Positions 1 through 6,082 of a stretch of 20,217 bases of DNA are shown one piece after another. The notes under the pieces were generated by a model. The model had not been told where the DNA came from. It made no database searches and worked only from the letters and a program-made list of their open reading frames with translations. This DNA comes from Clostridia bacterium (GTDB lineage Bacteria > Bacillota_A > Clostridia > Christensenellales > Aristaeellaceae), in contig JAFRJF010000093.1 of assembly GCA_017432405.1 (NCBI GenBank), positions 1 through 20,217 of the forward strand, written 5' to 3'. Position 1 is the first letter of the stretch, and each line of letters starts with the position of its first letter. The translations under genes and the position numbers were made by a program.

Positions 1-345
1 GCAAGCCTGCGGAACTTCGCCTTGCCATAACGAAAAGTCCGCTCGTATGAATGTCCAGATCCTGATTGAGTTTAGTATAATACTGTTCCCGCTTTACATT
101 GTAAAAGATCCTTCGCTCCGCTCAGGATGACGCCGATACGCCTGTCATCCTGAGCGAAGCGAAGGATCTTTTCCACATCTTATTTGTAAACAGTATCACA
201 TATACATGCAGGGACATCGTTGCGGTGCCCGCCCCCGGCTGCGCCGGGTTCCAACTGCCGCCGCGCGCACTTGCGCGTTGTTGCAGACTGGATTTGGCGG
301 GCAGTGCAACGCCGCCCCTGTGCTTGCCCGCACTCTATCAACCTG
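1..345. other. Non-coding region at window start
   Basis: No frame here looks like a real gene; open frames are short or are antisense continuations of tatD. The stretch holds the palindromic repeat at 103-172 and, closer to the tatD stop, small GC-rich hairpins: CCCGGC (234-239) with GCCGGG (243-248), and GTTGC...ACTG (280-290) with CAGT-GCAAC (302-310). These lie just downstream of the minus-strand operon and could help end its transcripts, but none is followed by a T tract in that direction, so I do not call a terminator. Confidence 0.6.
103..172. repeat. Long palindromic intergenic repeat
   Basis: The 29-nt arm at 103-131 (begins AAAAGATCCTTCGCTC) is the reverse complement of 144-172 (ends GCGAAGGATCTTTT) with a single mismatch, around a 12-nt spacer at 132-143. 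The core 'CATCCTGAGCGAAGCGAAGG' is a sequence I know as a widely dispersed intergenic repeat in many bacterial genomes, usually as palindromes or half-copies. It has no coding capacity, so it is best seen as a REP/MITE-like non-autonomous element. As RNA it would form a very stable hairpin with A and U ends and could act as a bidirectional terminator, including for the minus-strand operon ending at 346. Confidence 0.8.
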
Positions 346-1179
346 TCATTCGATCCCCATGATCCGATTGCTGTTTTCCCACAGCCGCTCGGCCAGCGCC
401 TCGGGTGCTTCGCCCCGCAGTTCGGCCACCTTTTCAAACGTGTGCACGATGAACGCGGGCTCGTTGCGCCTGCCGCGCAGCGGCACCGGGGCCATGTAGG
501 GGCAGTCCGTCTCGATCAGCAGCCGGTCGGCGGGCGTCTTTTGCGCCACCTCGCTCAGCTTCGGCGCGTTTTTGAACGTCACCGCGCCGGAAAGGGAGAT
601 GTACAGCCCCAGATCCAGGTAGATCTTCGCGCTCTCCCAGCTGCCGGTGTAGCAGTGCATGATGCCCGAGGGCATGCGGCCCGCCGACGCGCGCGCGCGC
701 AGCATGTCCAGGCAATCGCCGTGGGCCTCCCGGATGTGCAGCTGCACGGGTATGCCGCGCTCAAAGGCCATGTCCAGCTGGATGTCAAAGACCTCCCGCT
801 GGATCTCCCTCGGCGACAGGTCGTAGTGGTAGTCCAGCCCGATCTCCCCCAGCAGGCGGCACTTCGGCCCCTCCAGGTATTCAAGGACCGTGGCCTCGGC
901 GGCTTCATCCCAGCCGGAGGCGTTGTGGGGGTGTACGCCGACGGCGCCGAACAGGAAGTCGTGTGCCCGGACGACGGCGAACACCTTTTCCTCGTTGCCC
1001 ACGCCGACCTGCTTCCCGCCCGCGTCCTCCGGGCCGTCGCAGATGGGCTCGCGGGGGTCGGCCACCACCAGGGCGCGCGCCACCCCCGCCGCGCGGAAGC
1101 GCTCGATGACCTCGGCGCGATCCCCGTCAAAGCGGGGGTCGGCGATGTGGCAATGGGTGTCGAACAGCCTTATCGCCAT
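346..1179 (-). CDS. tatD: TatD family metal-dependent hydrolase (DNase)
   Basis: The 277-residue product has the full TatD amidohydrolase signature on a TIM barrel: metal ligands in DTHCHI (H9, H11), GEIGLDYHYD (E112), QLHIREAH (H148), GIMHCYTGS (H175) and ETDCPYMAP (D225). Known family members are cytoplasmic metal-dependent 3'-5' exonucleases or deoxyribonucleases linked to DNA repair and turnover; the substrate of this one is unknown. The start codon lies 3 bp after the stop of the upstream ROK gene with only a weak GGGG ribosome binding site, which suggests translational coupling, and it is the last gene of the minus-strand operon. Between strand 1 (ALVVADP, about residue 41) and the GVHPH motif (81-85) there is a Gly/Asp-rich stretch about ten residues longer than in E. 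coli TatD. The family call is firm. Confidence 0.93.
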   Translation of the reverse strand: MAIRLFDTHCHIADPRFDGDRAEVIERFRAAGVARALVVADPREPICDGPEDAGGKQVGVGNEEKVFAVVRAHDFLFGAVGVHPHNASGWDEAAEATVLEYLEGPKCRLLGEIGLDYHYDLSPREIQREVFDIQLDMAFERGIPVQLHIREAHGDCLDMLRARASAGRMPSGIMHCYTGSWESAKIYLDLGLYISLSGAVTFKNAPKLSEVAQKTPADRLLIETDCPYMAPVPLRGRRNEPAFIVHTFEKVAELRGEAPEALAERLWENSNRIMGIE

Positions 1180-1182
1180 GGC

Positions 1183-2127
1183 CTAACGCCCCAGCATGGC
1201 CGCGCCGATGATGCCCGCGTCGTTGGTCAGCTTCGCCAGCTCCACCCGGGCAAAGGGCATCGTCTTGAAGAACACCAGGCCCGGCAGCTTCGCGTTCACC
1301 GCGTCCAGCAGGAACTGGCCCGCGTGGGACACGCCGCCGCCCAGGGCGATGACCTCCGGATCGTACAGGTTGATGAGGTTCACAAGGCCCACGCACAGAT
1401 GGTAGACATAGCGGTCAAACAGCGCCGCGCAGTCCGGGTCCCCGGCCTTCGCCAGATCGATCACGTGCTTGGCGGTGATGGCCTGAACGTCGCCGTTCAC
1501 GGCCTTCATGAGCGCCGTCTCCGGGTTTTTCGCGCACAGCTTGCGGCCCTCGCGGATCAGCGCCGTGGCGCTGGCATAGCGCTCCCAGCAGCCGCGCGCG
1601 CCACAGGTGCATAGCTCACCGTCCACCACGGTGATCATGTGGCCGATCTCCGTCGCCACGCCGTGGCTGCCGGAGAACACCTTGCCGCCCAGCACCACGC
1701 CGCCGCCGACGCCGGTGCCCAGCGTGACGAACACGCTGCTCTCGCACCCGGCGGAGACGCCCGCCACGGACTCCGCCAGCCCCGCCACGGTGGCGTCGTT
1801 GTCCGCGAACACGGGCCGGTCGGTGTACTTCGCCATCTCGTCGATCAGCGGCACGTCGTGCCAGGCCAGGTTGGTGCAGAACGGCACGCGCCCGGTGCGC
1901 TGGTCCATGATGCCGGGAAGCCCGATGCCGATGGCCTTGATCTCGTCCATGCGGTGGCCACTCTTTTCGGTCACGGCGATGGCGAGCTTCGCCATGTCCC
2001 GGATGACGGCCTCATAGCCGCGCTCCGGGTCGGTGGGGCAGCTGTCCTTCAACAGTATGTTTCCGTTCTCATCCACGACGCCGGCCTTGATGCCGGTGCC
2101 GCCCAGATCGATGCCGATGTAGAGCAT
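1183..2127 (-). CDS. glcK: ROK family glucokinase
   Basis: A 314-residue ROK (repressor/ORF/kinase) protein without the N-terminal helix-turn-helix of ROK repressors, so a sugar kinase. It has the phosphate-binding DLGGTGIKAG (7-16), the GLPG motif (69-72), the catalytic Asp in ADNDATVAGLAES (D111), the GTGVGGG loop (137-143), and the zinc site made by H163 and C173-x-C175-x4-C180. The likely reaction is ATP-dependent phosphorylation of glucose (or a related aldohexose) to the 6-phosphate in the cytoplasm. The start is supported by AGGAGG 8 nt upstream. It lies 132 bp downstream of hprK on the same strand, separated by an inverted repeat, and 3 bp before tatD. Glucose specificity is inferred from the family; N-acetylmannosamine or fructose kinase activity is possible. 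Confidence 0.9.
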   Translation of the reverse strand: MLYIGIDLGGTGIKAGVVDENGNILLKDSCPTDPERGYEAVIRDMAKLAIAVTEKSGHRMDEIKAIGIGLPGIMDQRTGRVPFCTNLAWHDVPLIDEMAKYTDRPVFADNDATVAGLAESVAGVSAGCESSVFVTLGTGVGGGVVLGGKVFSGSHGVATEIGHMITVVDGELCTCGARGCWERYASATALIREGRKLCAKNPETALMKAVNGDVQAITAKHVIDLAKAGDPDCAALFDRYVYHLCVGLVNLINLYDPEVIALGGGVSHAGQFLLDAVNAKLPGLVFFKTMPFARVELAKLTNDAGIIGAAMLGR

Positions 2128-2164
2128 TATAATAGCCTCCTTCGTCTTTCATTACGTCTATTCA

Positions 2165-2254
2165 AGAGTTGAGATTTTAGAGTTTAGAGTTGAGATAAAG
2201 ACAGCGGCTGACGCGCCATTCAATCTAAACTCTTAACTCTAAACTCTTAACTCT
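2165..2254. repeat. AT-rich inverted repeat between hprK and ROK gene
   Basis: The 32-nt arm at 2165-2196 (begins AGAGTTGAGATTTTAGAG) matches the reverse complement of 2223-2254 at 28 of 32 positions, around a 26-nt GC-rich spacer. Each arm is itself a tandem of AGAGTT(T/A)AG-like units. The right arm begins 5 nt beyond the hprK stop codon. It is not a classical terminator because the stem is AT-rich and lacks a T run, but it would fold in the operon mRNA and could attenuate or process it between hprK and the ROK gene. It looks like a dispersed intergenic repeat rather than a gene part. Confidence 0.75.
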
Positions 2255-2259
2255 CAGCC

Positions 2260-3183
2260 TTATTCCTCAATCGAGTGTTGGAACCGCGCCATGTGGCGGC
2301 GGGTCAGCTCGTTGGCGGCGTTGTAGCCCATCTGCTTGAGGCGCTGGTTGCGCGCCGCGACCTCCAGCACCACGGCCAGGTTGCGCCCGGGGTGGATGGG
2401 CAGCAACAGGCTGGGCACCTTCACGCCCAGTATTTCGATGTAATTGTCCGTCAGGCCCAGGCGGTCGTACTCCTTGTCGGCCTGCCAGAGCTCCAGATGG
2501 ATCACCAGGTCGATGTGCTTGCTGCGCATGATCGCGCCCGCGCCGTACATCGTGGATACGTCGATGATGCCCACGCCGCGGATCTCCATGAAGTGGCGCA
2601 CCAGCTCCGGCGCCTCGCCGATCAGCCGGTTGTCCTCCACCCGGCGGATGTCCACCACGTCGTCCGCCACCAGCTGGTGGCCCCGCTTGACCAGCTCCAG
2701 CGCCGCCTCGCTCTTGCCCACGCCGCTGTTGCCGGTGATCAGCAGGCCCGCGCCGAACACGTTCACCAGCACGCCGTGGCGGGTCTCCCGGGGGGCCAGC
2801 CGGTCGCGCAGGAAGGCGATCAGGTCCAGCTCGAACTGGGTGGTCTCCTTGTTGGTGGAATAGATGGGGATCTTGCGGGCCATGCCCATCACCAGCATCT
2901 CGTCAAAGCAGGGATAGCCCCGGCAGATGATGATGCAGGGCAGGGGATAGTTGAAGTACTTCTGCAGCCGCTCCCGCCGGGTCAGCTCGTCCAGCTGGGA
3001 CAGGTAGGTCATCTCCACCTTCCCCAGCAGCTGGGGCCGCTCGTAGGGGAAGAAATCCCAGTAGTTGGCAAACTGCATGCCGGGGCGGTTGGTGTTGCTG
3101 ACCTCGATGTTCAGCGTCTTGGCGTCGGTGGCCATCACCCGGGTCAGGCCCAGGGTTTTGACAAAATCAGCTTCGGAAACCAT
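2260..3183 (-). CDS. hprK: HPr kinase/phosphorylase
   Basis: The 307-residue product carries all HprK landmarks: an N-terminal HPr_kinase_N domain (about 1-130), RHGVLVNVFG with the conserved His (H136), the P-loop GNSGVGKS (151-158), the ADDVVDIRR segment (173-181), the signature MEIRGVGIIDV (199-209) and the C-terminal PIHPGRNLAVVLEVAA and MGYNAA motifs. The enzyme phosphorylates and dephosphorylates a serine of HPr (and Crh), controlling carbon catabolite repression and sugar uptake by the PTS. It starts 22 bp after the HAD gene stop with GAGG 8 nt before the ATG, so it is co-transcribed. The usual neighbours of hprK in many Bacillota (lgt, rapZ, yvcK, whiA) are absent here; it sits instead with a sugar kinase and a HAD phosphatase. 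Confidence 0.96.
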   Translation of the reverse strand: MVSEADFVKTLGLTRVMATDAKTLNIEVSNTNRPGMQFANYWDFFPYERPQLLGKVEMTYLSQLDELTRRERLQKYFNYPLPCIIICRGYPCFDEMLVMGMARKIPIYSTNKETTQFELDLIAFLRDRLAPRETRHGVLVNVFGAGLLITGNSGVGKSEAALELVKRGHQLVADDVVDIRRVEDNRLIGEAPELVRHFMEIRGVGIIDVSTMYGAGAIMRSKHIDLVIHLELWQADKEYDRLGLTDNYIEILGVKVPSLLLPIHPGRNLAVVLEVAARNQRLKQMGYNAANELTRRHMARFQHSIEE

Positions 3184-3205
3184 TGCGATTCCTCATTTCT
3201 CTTTC

Positions 3206-4036
3206 CTAATTATTTATCGCGCCAATCCTTCCCTCTGCGATGTACTGCTCGATCACCTGCGCCACGCCGTCCTCGGTGTTGGGCGGGGCGACGAGGGGGG
3301 TGCAGGCCAGGGCCTGGGGGCAGGCGTTGGCCATGGCGTAGCCCGCGCCGGCGTACTTTAGCATGGGCACGTCGTTCTGGCCGTCGCCGAAGGCCATCAC
3401 CTCGTCGGGCTGAAGGCCCAGGTGTCGGGCGAGGGTGGCCAGCGAGCGGCCCTTGTCCACGCCCTCCGGGGCGATCTCCAGGAAGTGGGGCTTCGATTTC
3501 AGGTAGCAGGCGCCGTGGGGGAAGGCCTCGCGCAGGGCAGCCTGTATGCGGTCCGCGCCCTCGGGGGTGTCGATGACCAGCATCTTCTGCATGTCCGAAG
3601 GATTCTGCTCGAGCCATTTGGCCATCGGCATGCCCACCGGCGTGGCGGGCACGTTGATCTGGCGGGCATAGGCCCGGGTGCAGTCGCGTATTTCGCTGCA
3701 ATAATAGCCCTTGCCGGGGTAGAGCTGGATGTAATAGCCCATGGCCTCCGCAAGCTTTACGATGCCCAGCGCCGTCTCATAGGGAATGCGCGGGGCGAAC
3801 AGCGTCTCGTCGGTGCGGTGGTCGTAGATCATCGCGCCGTTGTACAGCAGCATCGGCGCGTTCACGCCGATCGTTTCTGCAAAGGGCAGCATGGCCTCCA
3901 GCATTCGTCCGCTGGACAGCGAAATGCCGCAGCCCAGGGCCATGGCGGCGTCCAGCGCCCGCCTTGTGCGCGTCGTCAGCCCCGCCGAGGCGTCCAGCAG
4001 CGTGTCGTCCAGGTCGGTGGCGATCAGTCGTATCAT
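3206..4036 (-). CDS. Cof-type HAD-IIB family phosphatase
   Basis: A 276-residue haloacid dehalogenase superfamily hydrolase of subclass IIB (Cof/YbiV/SupH type). Motif I is DLDDTLL (nucleophile D8, acid/base D10), motif II is SLSSGR (39-44), the motif III lysine is K195 in VDKGRSLATL, and motif IV is GDGQND (217-222, D218 and D222). The C2B cap domain lies between about residues 85 and 185. Such enzymes remove phosphate from sugar phosphates, flavin mononucleotide or similar small molecules; the substrate cannot be read from sequence. It is first in the minus-strand operon, with a good promoter at 4071-4099, and its co-transcription with hprK and a ROK kinase suggests a sugar phosphate. AAAGG lies about 11 nt before the ATG. 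Confidence 0.9.
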   Translation of the reverse strand: MIRLIATDLDDTLLDASAGLTTRTRRALDAAMALGCGISLSSGRMLEAMLPFAETIGVNAPMLLYNGAMIYDHRTDETLFAPRIPYETALGIVKLAEAMGYYIQLYPGKGYYCSEIRDCTRAYARQINVPATPVGMPMAKWLEQNPSDMQKMLVIDTPEGADRIQAALREAFPHGACYLKSKPHFLEIAPEGVDKGRSLATLARHLGLQPDEVMAFGDGQNDVPMLKYAGAGYAMANACPQALACTPLVAPPNTEDGVAQVIEQYIAEGRIGAINN

Positions 4037-4070
4037 GGCAGTTCTTACCTTTCATAAATATCCATCCTCT

Positions 4071-4099
4071 ATTGTAGCGCATTTTGGAGGCGGATGCAA
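4071..4099 (-). promoter_or_regulatory. Sigma-A promoter of the HAD-hprK-ROK-tatD operon
   Basis: Read on the minus strand: -35 TTGCAT (4099-4094), a 17-nt spacer and -10 TACAAT (4076-4071), giving a transcript start near 4064, about 28 nt before the HAD start codon. It is divergent from the promoter at 4158-4186. Confidence 0.7.
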
Positions 4100-4157
4100 T
4101 GGGGAAATTCTGATTTGTCGCGCTGTTTTCGACTGGACGGCGAATACAGAAATGCCG

Positions 4158-4186
4158 TTGACGGATGTGTTTGAACGTGCTACAAT
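4158..4186 (+). promoter_or_regulatory. Sigma-A promoter of the PBECR nuclease gene
   Basis: -35 TTGACG (4158-4163), 17-nt spacer, -10 TACAAT (4181-4186). Transcription would start near 4193. The in-frame ATG codons at 4152 and 4185 lie upstream of or inside the -10 box, so neither can be the start codon if this promoter is used. Confidence 0.75.
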
Positions 4187-4202
4187 GTCATCAGCCAAAG
4201 GG

Positions 4203-4601
4203 ATGGTTGGTGTCGATGTGAAAAAAATATGCGAACTAAAGACTGAAGTATTCGAAAAGGAATATGGTGAATTGAATACAAGCGAAGTCATTATAACAGA
4301 TGAACGAGTGCAGCATATTCAAGAGCATCATCCGGCGGATTATGGCTTGTTTGAAAAGTACGGCAAGAAGACTATTGAAGCTCCGGATATTATCATCCGT
4401 GACATCAAGAATGAGAGCACTGCATTTCTTGTGCTTAAGTTGGATGAGATCAACTTGAATACGATTGTCAGATTGTCTGTTGCCAATACGGATAGTCCTG
4501 AACACAGAAATTCGGTCATGACTTTCTATCGTATTCGGACCAAAAATCTTGAAAAGCTCATGGCTAGACATAAAGTGCTTTACAAAAGGCAAGAAGAGTG
4601 A
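4203..4601 (+). CDS. PBECR-type (RelE/barnase/EndoU-like) nuclease-domain protein
   Basis: About 132 residues from the ATG at 4203. The pattern GELNTSEVIITDERVQHI, then HHPADY, APDIIIRD, an alternating beta-strand segment (AFLVLKL...TIVRLSVA), NSVMTFYRI and a C-terminal KVLYKR is what I associate with the phage-barnase-EndoU-colicin E5/D-RelE (PBECR) nuclease-like domain seen in phages and integrative elements. The conserved HI...HHP histidines and the terminal Tyr-Lys/Arg are candidate active-site residues. Start choice is uncertain: a GTG at 4218, giving MKKICELK, aligns best with the family as I remember it, and AAAGGG abuts the ATG at 4203. The gene is much richer in A+T than its neighbours, which suggests transfer. 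No protein antitoxin gene is adjacent; an apparent small RNA gene follows at once. Function as toxin or RNA-processing nuclease is inference. Confidence 0.7.
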   Translation: MVGVDVKKICELKTEVFEKEYGELNTSEVIITDERVQHIQEHHPADYGLFEKYGKKTIEAPDIIIRDIKNESTAFLVLKLDEINLNTIVRLSVANTDSPEHRNSVMTFYRIRTKNLEKLMARHKVLYKRQEE

Positions 4602-4607
4602 TATAAT
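4579..4607 (+). promoter_or_regulatory. Extended -10 promoter of the small RNA
   Basis: -35 TTTACA (4579-4584), 17-nt spacer, -10 TATAAT (4602-4607) preceded by TGA (4599-4601), making an extended TGnTATAAT element. It overlaps the 3' end of the PBECR gene (stop at 4599-4601) and would start RNA near 4614. No open reading frame follows. Confidence 0.75.
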
Positions 4608-4613
4608 TCAGAT

Positions 4614-4768
4614 GGAGGGGAGCTCGAAGTAGAGATTGTGCTGCTACGCACCCTTGTGGTTAAAAGAAATGCGGGAGGGGGCACACCCGCCGAGTAACCT
4701 CCAACGGTTACAAAAGCAGGCCATCGTTTTCGGTGGCCTATTATTATATCGCCTTTGGGCGTTTTTTT
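4614..4768 (+). ncRNA. Candidate structured small RNA, family not identified
   Basis: The roughly 155-nt stretch has no coding frame, has its own promoter (4579-4607) and ends in hairpins with a T7 tract. It folds into a closed multi-stem domain: TGGAGG (4613-4618) with CCTCCA (4698-4703); GCTCG (4622-4626) with CGAGT (4691-4695); GTGC (4638-4641) with GCAC (4648-4651); GCGGG (4671-4675) with CCCGC (4686-4690), the last stacking directly on the second stem. A-rich unpaired segments (4661-4669) lie inside. GTAACC (4694-4699) can instead pair with GGTTAC (4706-4711), which competes with the closing stem. The architecture recalls large structured Bacillota RNAs such as the raiA motif, but I cannot confirm that or any other family. 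A regulator of, or antitoxin for, the upstream nuclease is another possibility. Confidence 0.6.
4718..4768 (+). terminator. Tandem intrinsic terminators
   Basis: First hairpin: AGGCCATCG (4718-4726), loop TTTT, CGGTGGCCT (4731-4739), one G-T wobble, followed by ATTATTAT. Second hairpin: CGCC (4750-4753), loop TTTG, GGCG (4758-4761), followed by seven T (4762-4768). Together they end the small RNA and any read-through from the nuclease gene before the rluA promoter. Confidence 0.8.
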
Positions 4769-4805
4769 AATGATAACGCCTCGCCTCCCTCTGCCAATTC
4801 ACCAT

Positions 4806-4834
4806 TTGCTTTCTGAATTCAAAAATGGTAGAAT
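4806..4834 (+). promoter_or_regulatory. Sigma-A promoter of rluA operon
   Basis: -35 TTGCTT (4806-4811), 17-nt spacer, -10 TAGAAT (4829-4834); start near 4841, only about 15 nt before the ATG at 4856, leaving just the GGAGGATGAGG ribosome-binding region in the leader. Confidence 0.65.
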
Positions 4835-4855
4835 CATACTGGAGGATGAGGCCAT

Positions 4856-5581
4856 ATGATCGATCGTGTTCACGCGGGGCGGTTTGACATCGGCGTGCTA
4901 TACGAGGACAACCACCTGCTGGTCGTGGTGAAGCCGCCGAACCTGCCGGTTCAGGCGGATTCCTCGGGGGACGACGACCTTCTGAGCATAATGAAGGGTT
5001 ATATTGGAAATAAATATCAAAAGCCCGGGAACGTCTACCTGGGGCTGGTGCACCGGCTGGATCGGCCTGTGGGCGGGGTGATGGTGCTGGCCCGCACGTC
5101 CAAGGCGGCGGCGCGGCTGTCGGCGGCCTTCGCGGCCCACGAGCAGGACAAGCGCTATCTTGCGGTGCTGCAGGGAACCATGACCGGGGAGCGGACGCTG
5201 GAGGACGCGCTGGCCAAGGACCCTCGCACGGGCATGGTGCGGGTGGTCGCCCCGGAGGCCCCGGGGGCCCGGCTGGCCCGGCTGCGCACCCGGCCGCTGG
5301 CGGCGCGGGAGGGGTTGACCCTTTCCGAGGTGACGTTGTACACCGGCCGCGCCCACCAGATCCGCGTGCAGCACGCCCACGCCGGCTTCCCGCTCTGGGG
5401 CGATGCCCGCTACGGCGGGGGCAGGCCCGGCCAGCAGATCGCGCTGTGGGCGGCGTCACTGGCGCTGGAGCATCCCACCCGGCACGAGACCCTGCGCTTT
5501 TCCGCCCCGCCGCCCGGGGACGGGGCGTGGCGGGCATTCGACGGGGACATACGGAACTGGTTTGAGGAGATCGAAACATGA
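4856..5581 (+). CDS. RluA family pseudouridine synthase
   Basis: A 241-residue enzyme with the RluA-family catalytic motif GLVHRLDRPVGGVMVLAR (catalytic D69) and the C-terminal GRAHQIRVQHAHAGFPLWGD motif. It isomerises uridine to pseudouridine in rRNA or tRNA; the target base cannot be told. It is shorter than RluC/RluD because the N-terminal S4 RNA-binding domain is missing; the protein begins almost at the catalytic domain (DIGVLYEDNHLLVVVKPP). The ATG has GAGGATGAGG just upstream and a promoter at 4806-4834. The stop overlaps the start of the next gene by 4 nt (ATGA), so the two are translationally coupled. Confidence 0.92.
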   Translation: MIDRVHAGRFDIGVLYEDNHLLVVVKPPNLPVQADSSGDDDLLSIMKGYIGNKYQKPGNVYLGLVHRLDRPVGGVMVLARTSKAAARLSAAFAAHEQDKRYLAVLQGTMTGERTLEDALAKDPRTGMVRVVAPEAPGARLARLRTRPLAAREGLTLSEVTLYTGRAHQIRVQHAHAGFPLWGDARYGGGRPGQQIALWAASLALEHPTRHETLRFSAPPPGDGAWRAFDGDIRNWFEEIET

Positions 5582-5943
5582 AGAAGGAACGGGGCTGGCG
5601 CTGGGCGGTCATATTCGCGACCTGCACGCTGGCGGTGCCCATGGTGGCGGCGCTGATGGGCTATTACGGCGGGGCGATCCCCACGCTGGAGCAGGCGAAG
5701 CCCGGCCTGGTGACCGGCGCGCTGCTGGGCGTGGCCCATCTGCTGCTGCGGCCCGTGCTGCGGTTCGTGTCCGCGCCCCTGGGCTGTTTGACCCTGGGGC
5801 TGTTCGGCCTGGTCATCGACGTGGGGCTGCTGTACGGCTGCGATACCCTGGTGGACGGCTTCGAGGTGCCGGGGCTGCTGTATGCGGTGGTGACGGCGGT
5901 GGTCATCAACCTGATCTGCGCCGTGGCGGCGGGTCGGAAGTAA
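5578..5943 (+). CDS. YvlD/holin-superfamily-IV-like four-helix membrane protein
   Basis: A 121-residue integral membrane protein with four predicted hydrophobic helices at about residues 9-28, 43-60, 66-88 and 98-118 and a short basic N-terminus (MKKERGWRW). The spacing, the LLLRPVLRFVSAPLGCLTLGLFGLVIDV stretch (described by residues 55-82) and the overall size fit the 'phage holin family 4 / YvlD' group, which in bacterial chromosomes is widespread and not a phage lysis gene; its function is unknown, with links to the envelope. The start overlaps the rluA stop by 4 nt. No terminator with a T run follows; the AT-rich 5944-6001 stretch separates it from the next promoter. Confidence 0.75.
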   Translation: MKKERGWRWAVIFATCTLAVPMVAALMGYYGGAIPTLEQAKPGLVTGALLGVAHLLLRPVLRFVSAPLGCLTLGLFGLVIDVGLLYGCDTLVDGFEVPGLLYAVVTAVVINLICAVAAGRK

Positions 5944-5952
5944 AAAGTTAGT

Positions 5953-5970
5953 ATGAACTAATTTGTTCAT
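5953..5970. promoter_or_regulatory. Operator-like dyad upstream of DUF1385 promoter
   Basis: ATGAAC (5953-5958) and GTTCAT (5965-5970) form a perfect dyad around TAATTT, overlapped by a second dyad TTAGT (5948-5952) / ACTAA (5957-5961). It lies about 32 bp upstream of the -35 box at 6002. It could be a regulator site or a weak hairpin at the end of the previous operon. Confidence 0.35.
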
Positions 5971-6001
5971 GTTCAGTCAACAATCCTTGCCTATAATTCA
6001 T

Positions 6002-6029
6002 TTGACATCCGATGAAAGCGGTGTATAAT
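6002..6029 (+). promoter_or_regulatory. Consensus sigma-A promoter of DUF1385 / LTA-synthase operon
   Basis: -35 TTGACA (6002-6007), 16-nt spacer, -10 TATAAT (6024-6029), both hexamers perfect; start near 6036, about 47 nt before the ATG at 6083. Confidence 0.85.
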
Positions 6030-6082
6030 ATAGTAGGATTGGTGTGACGGGCGTCGGGCCCGTTGCGGAAAGGAACATACAA

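Noticed and set aside
3840..4202. Upstream extension of the PBECR frame overlapping the HAD gene
   Set aside because: It runs antisense to the HAD coding sequence and its divergent promoter, and the predicted transcript start is near 4193.
5955..5968. GAAC...GTTC as a LexA (SOS) box
   Set aside because: Gram-positive LexA sites have four bases between the half-sites; here there are six, and no SOS gene is adjacent.
6044..6082. GTG at 6044 as start of the DUF1385 protein
   Set aside because: It is too close to the predicted transcript start, lacks a ribosome binding site, and the conserved family N-terminus begins after ATG 6083.
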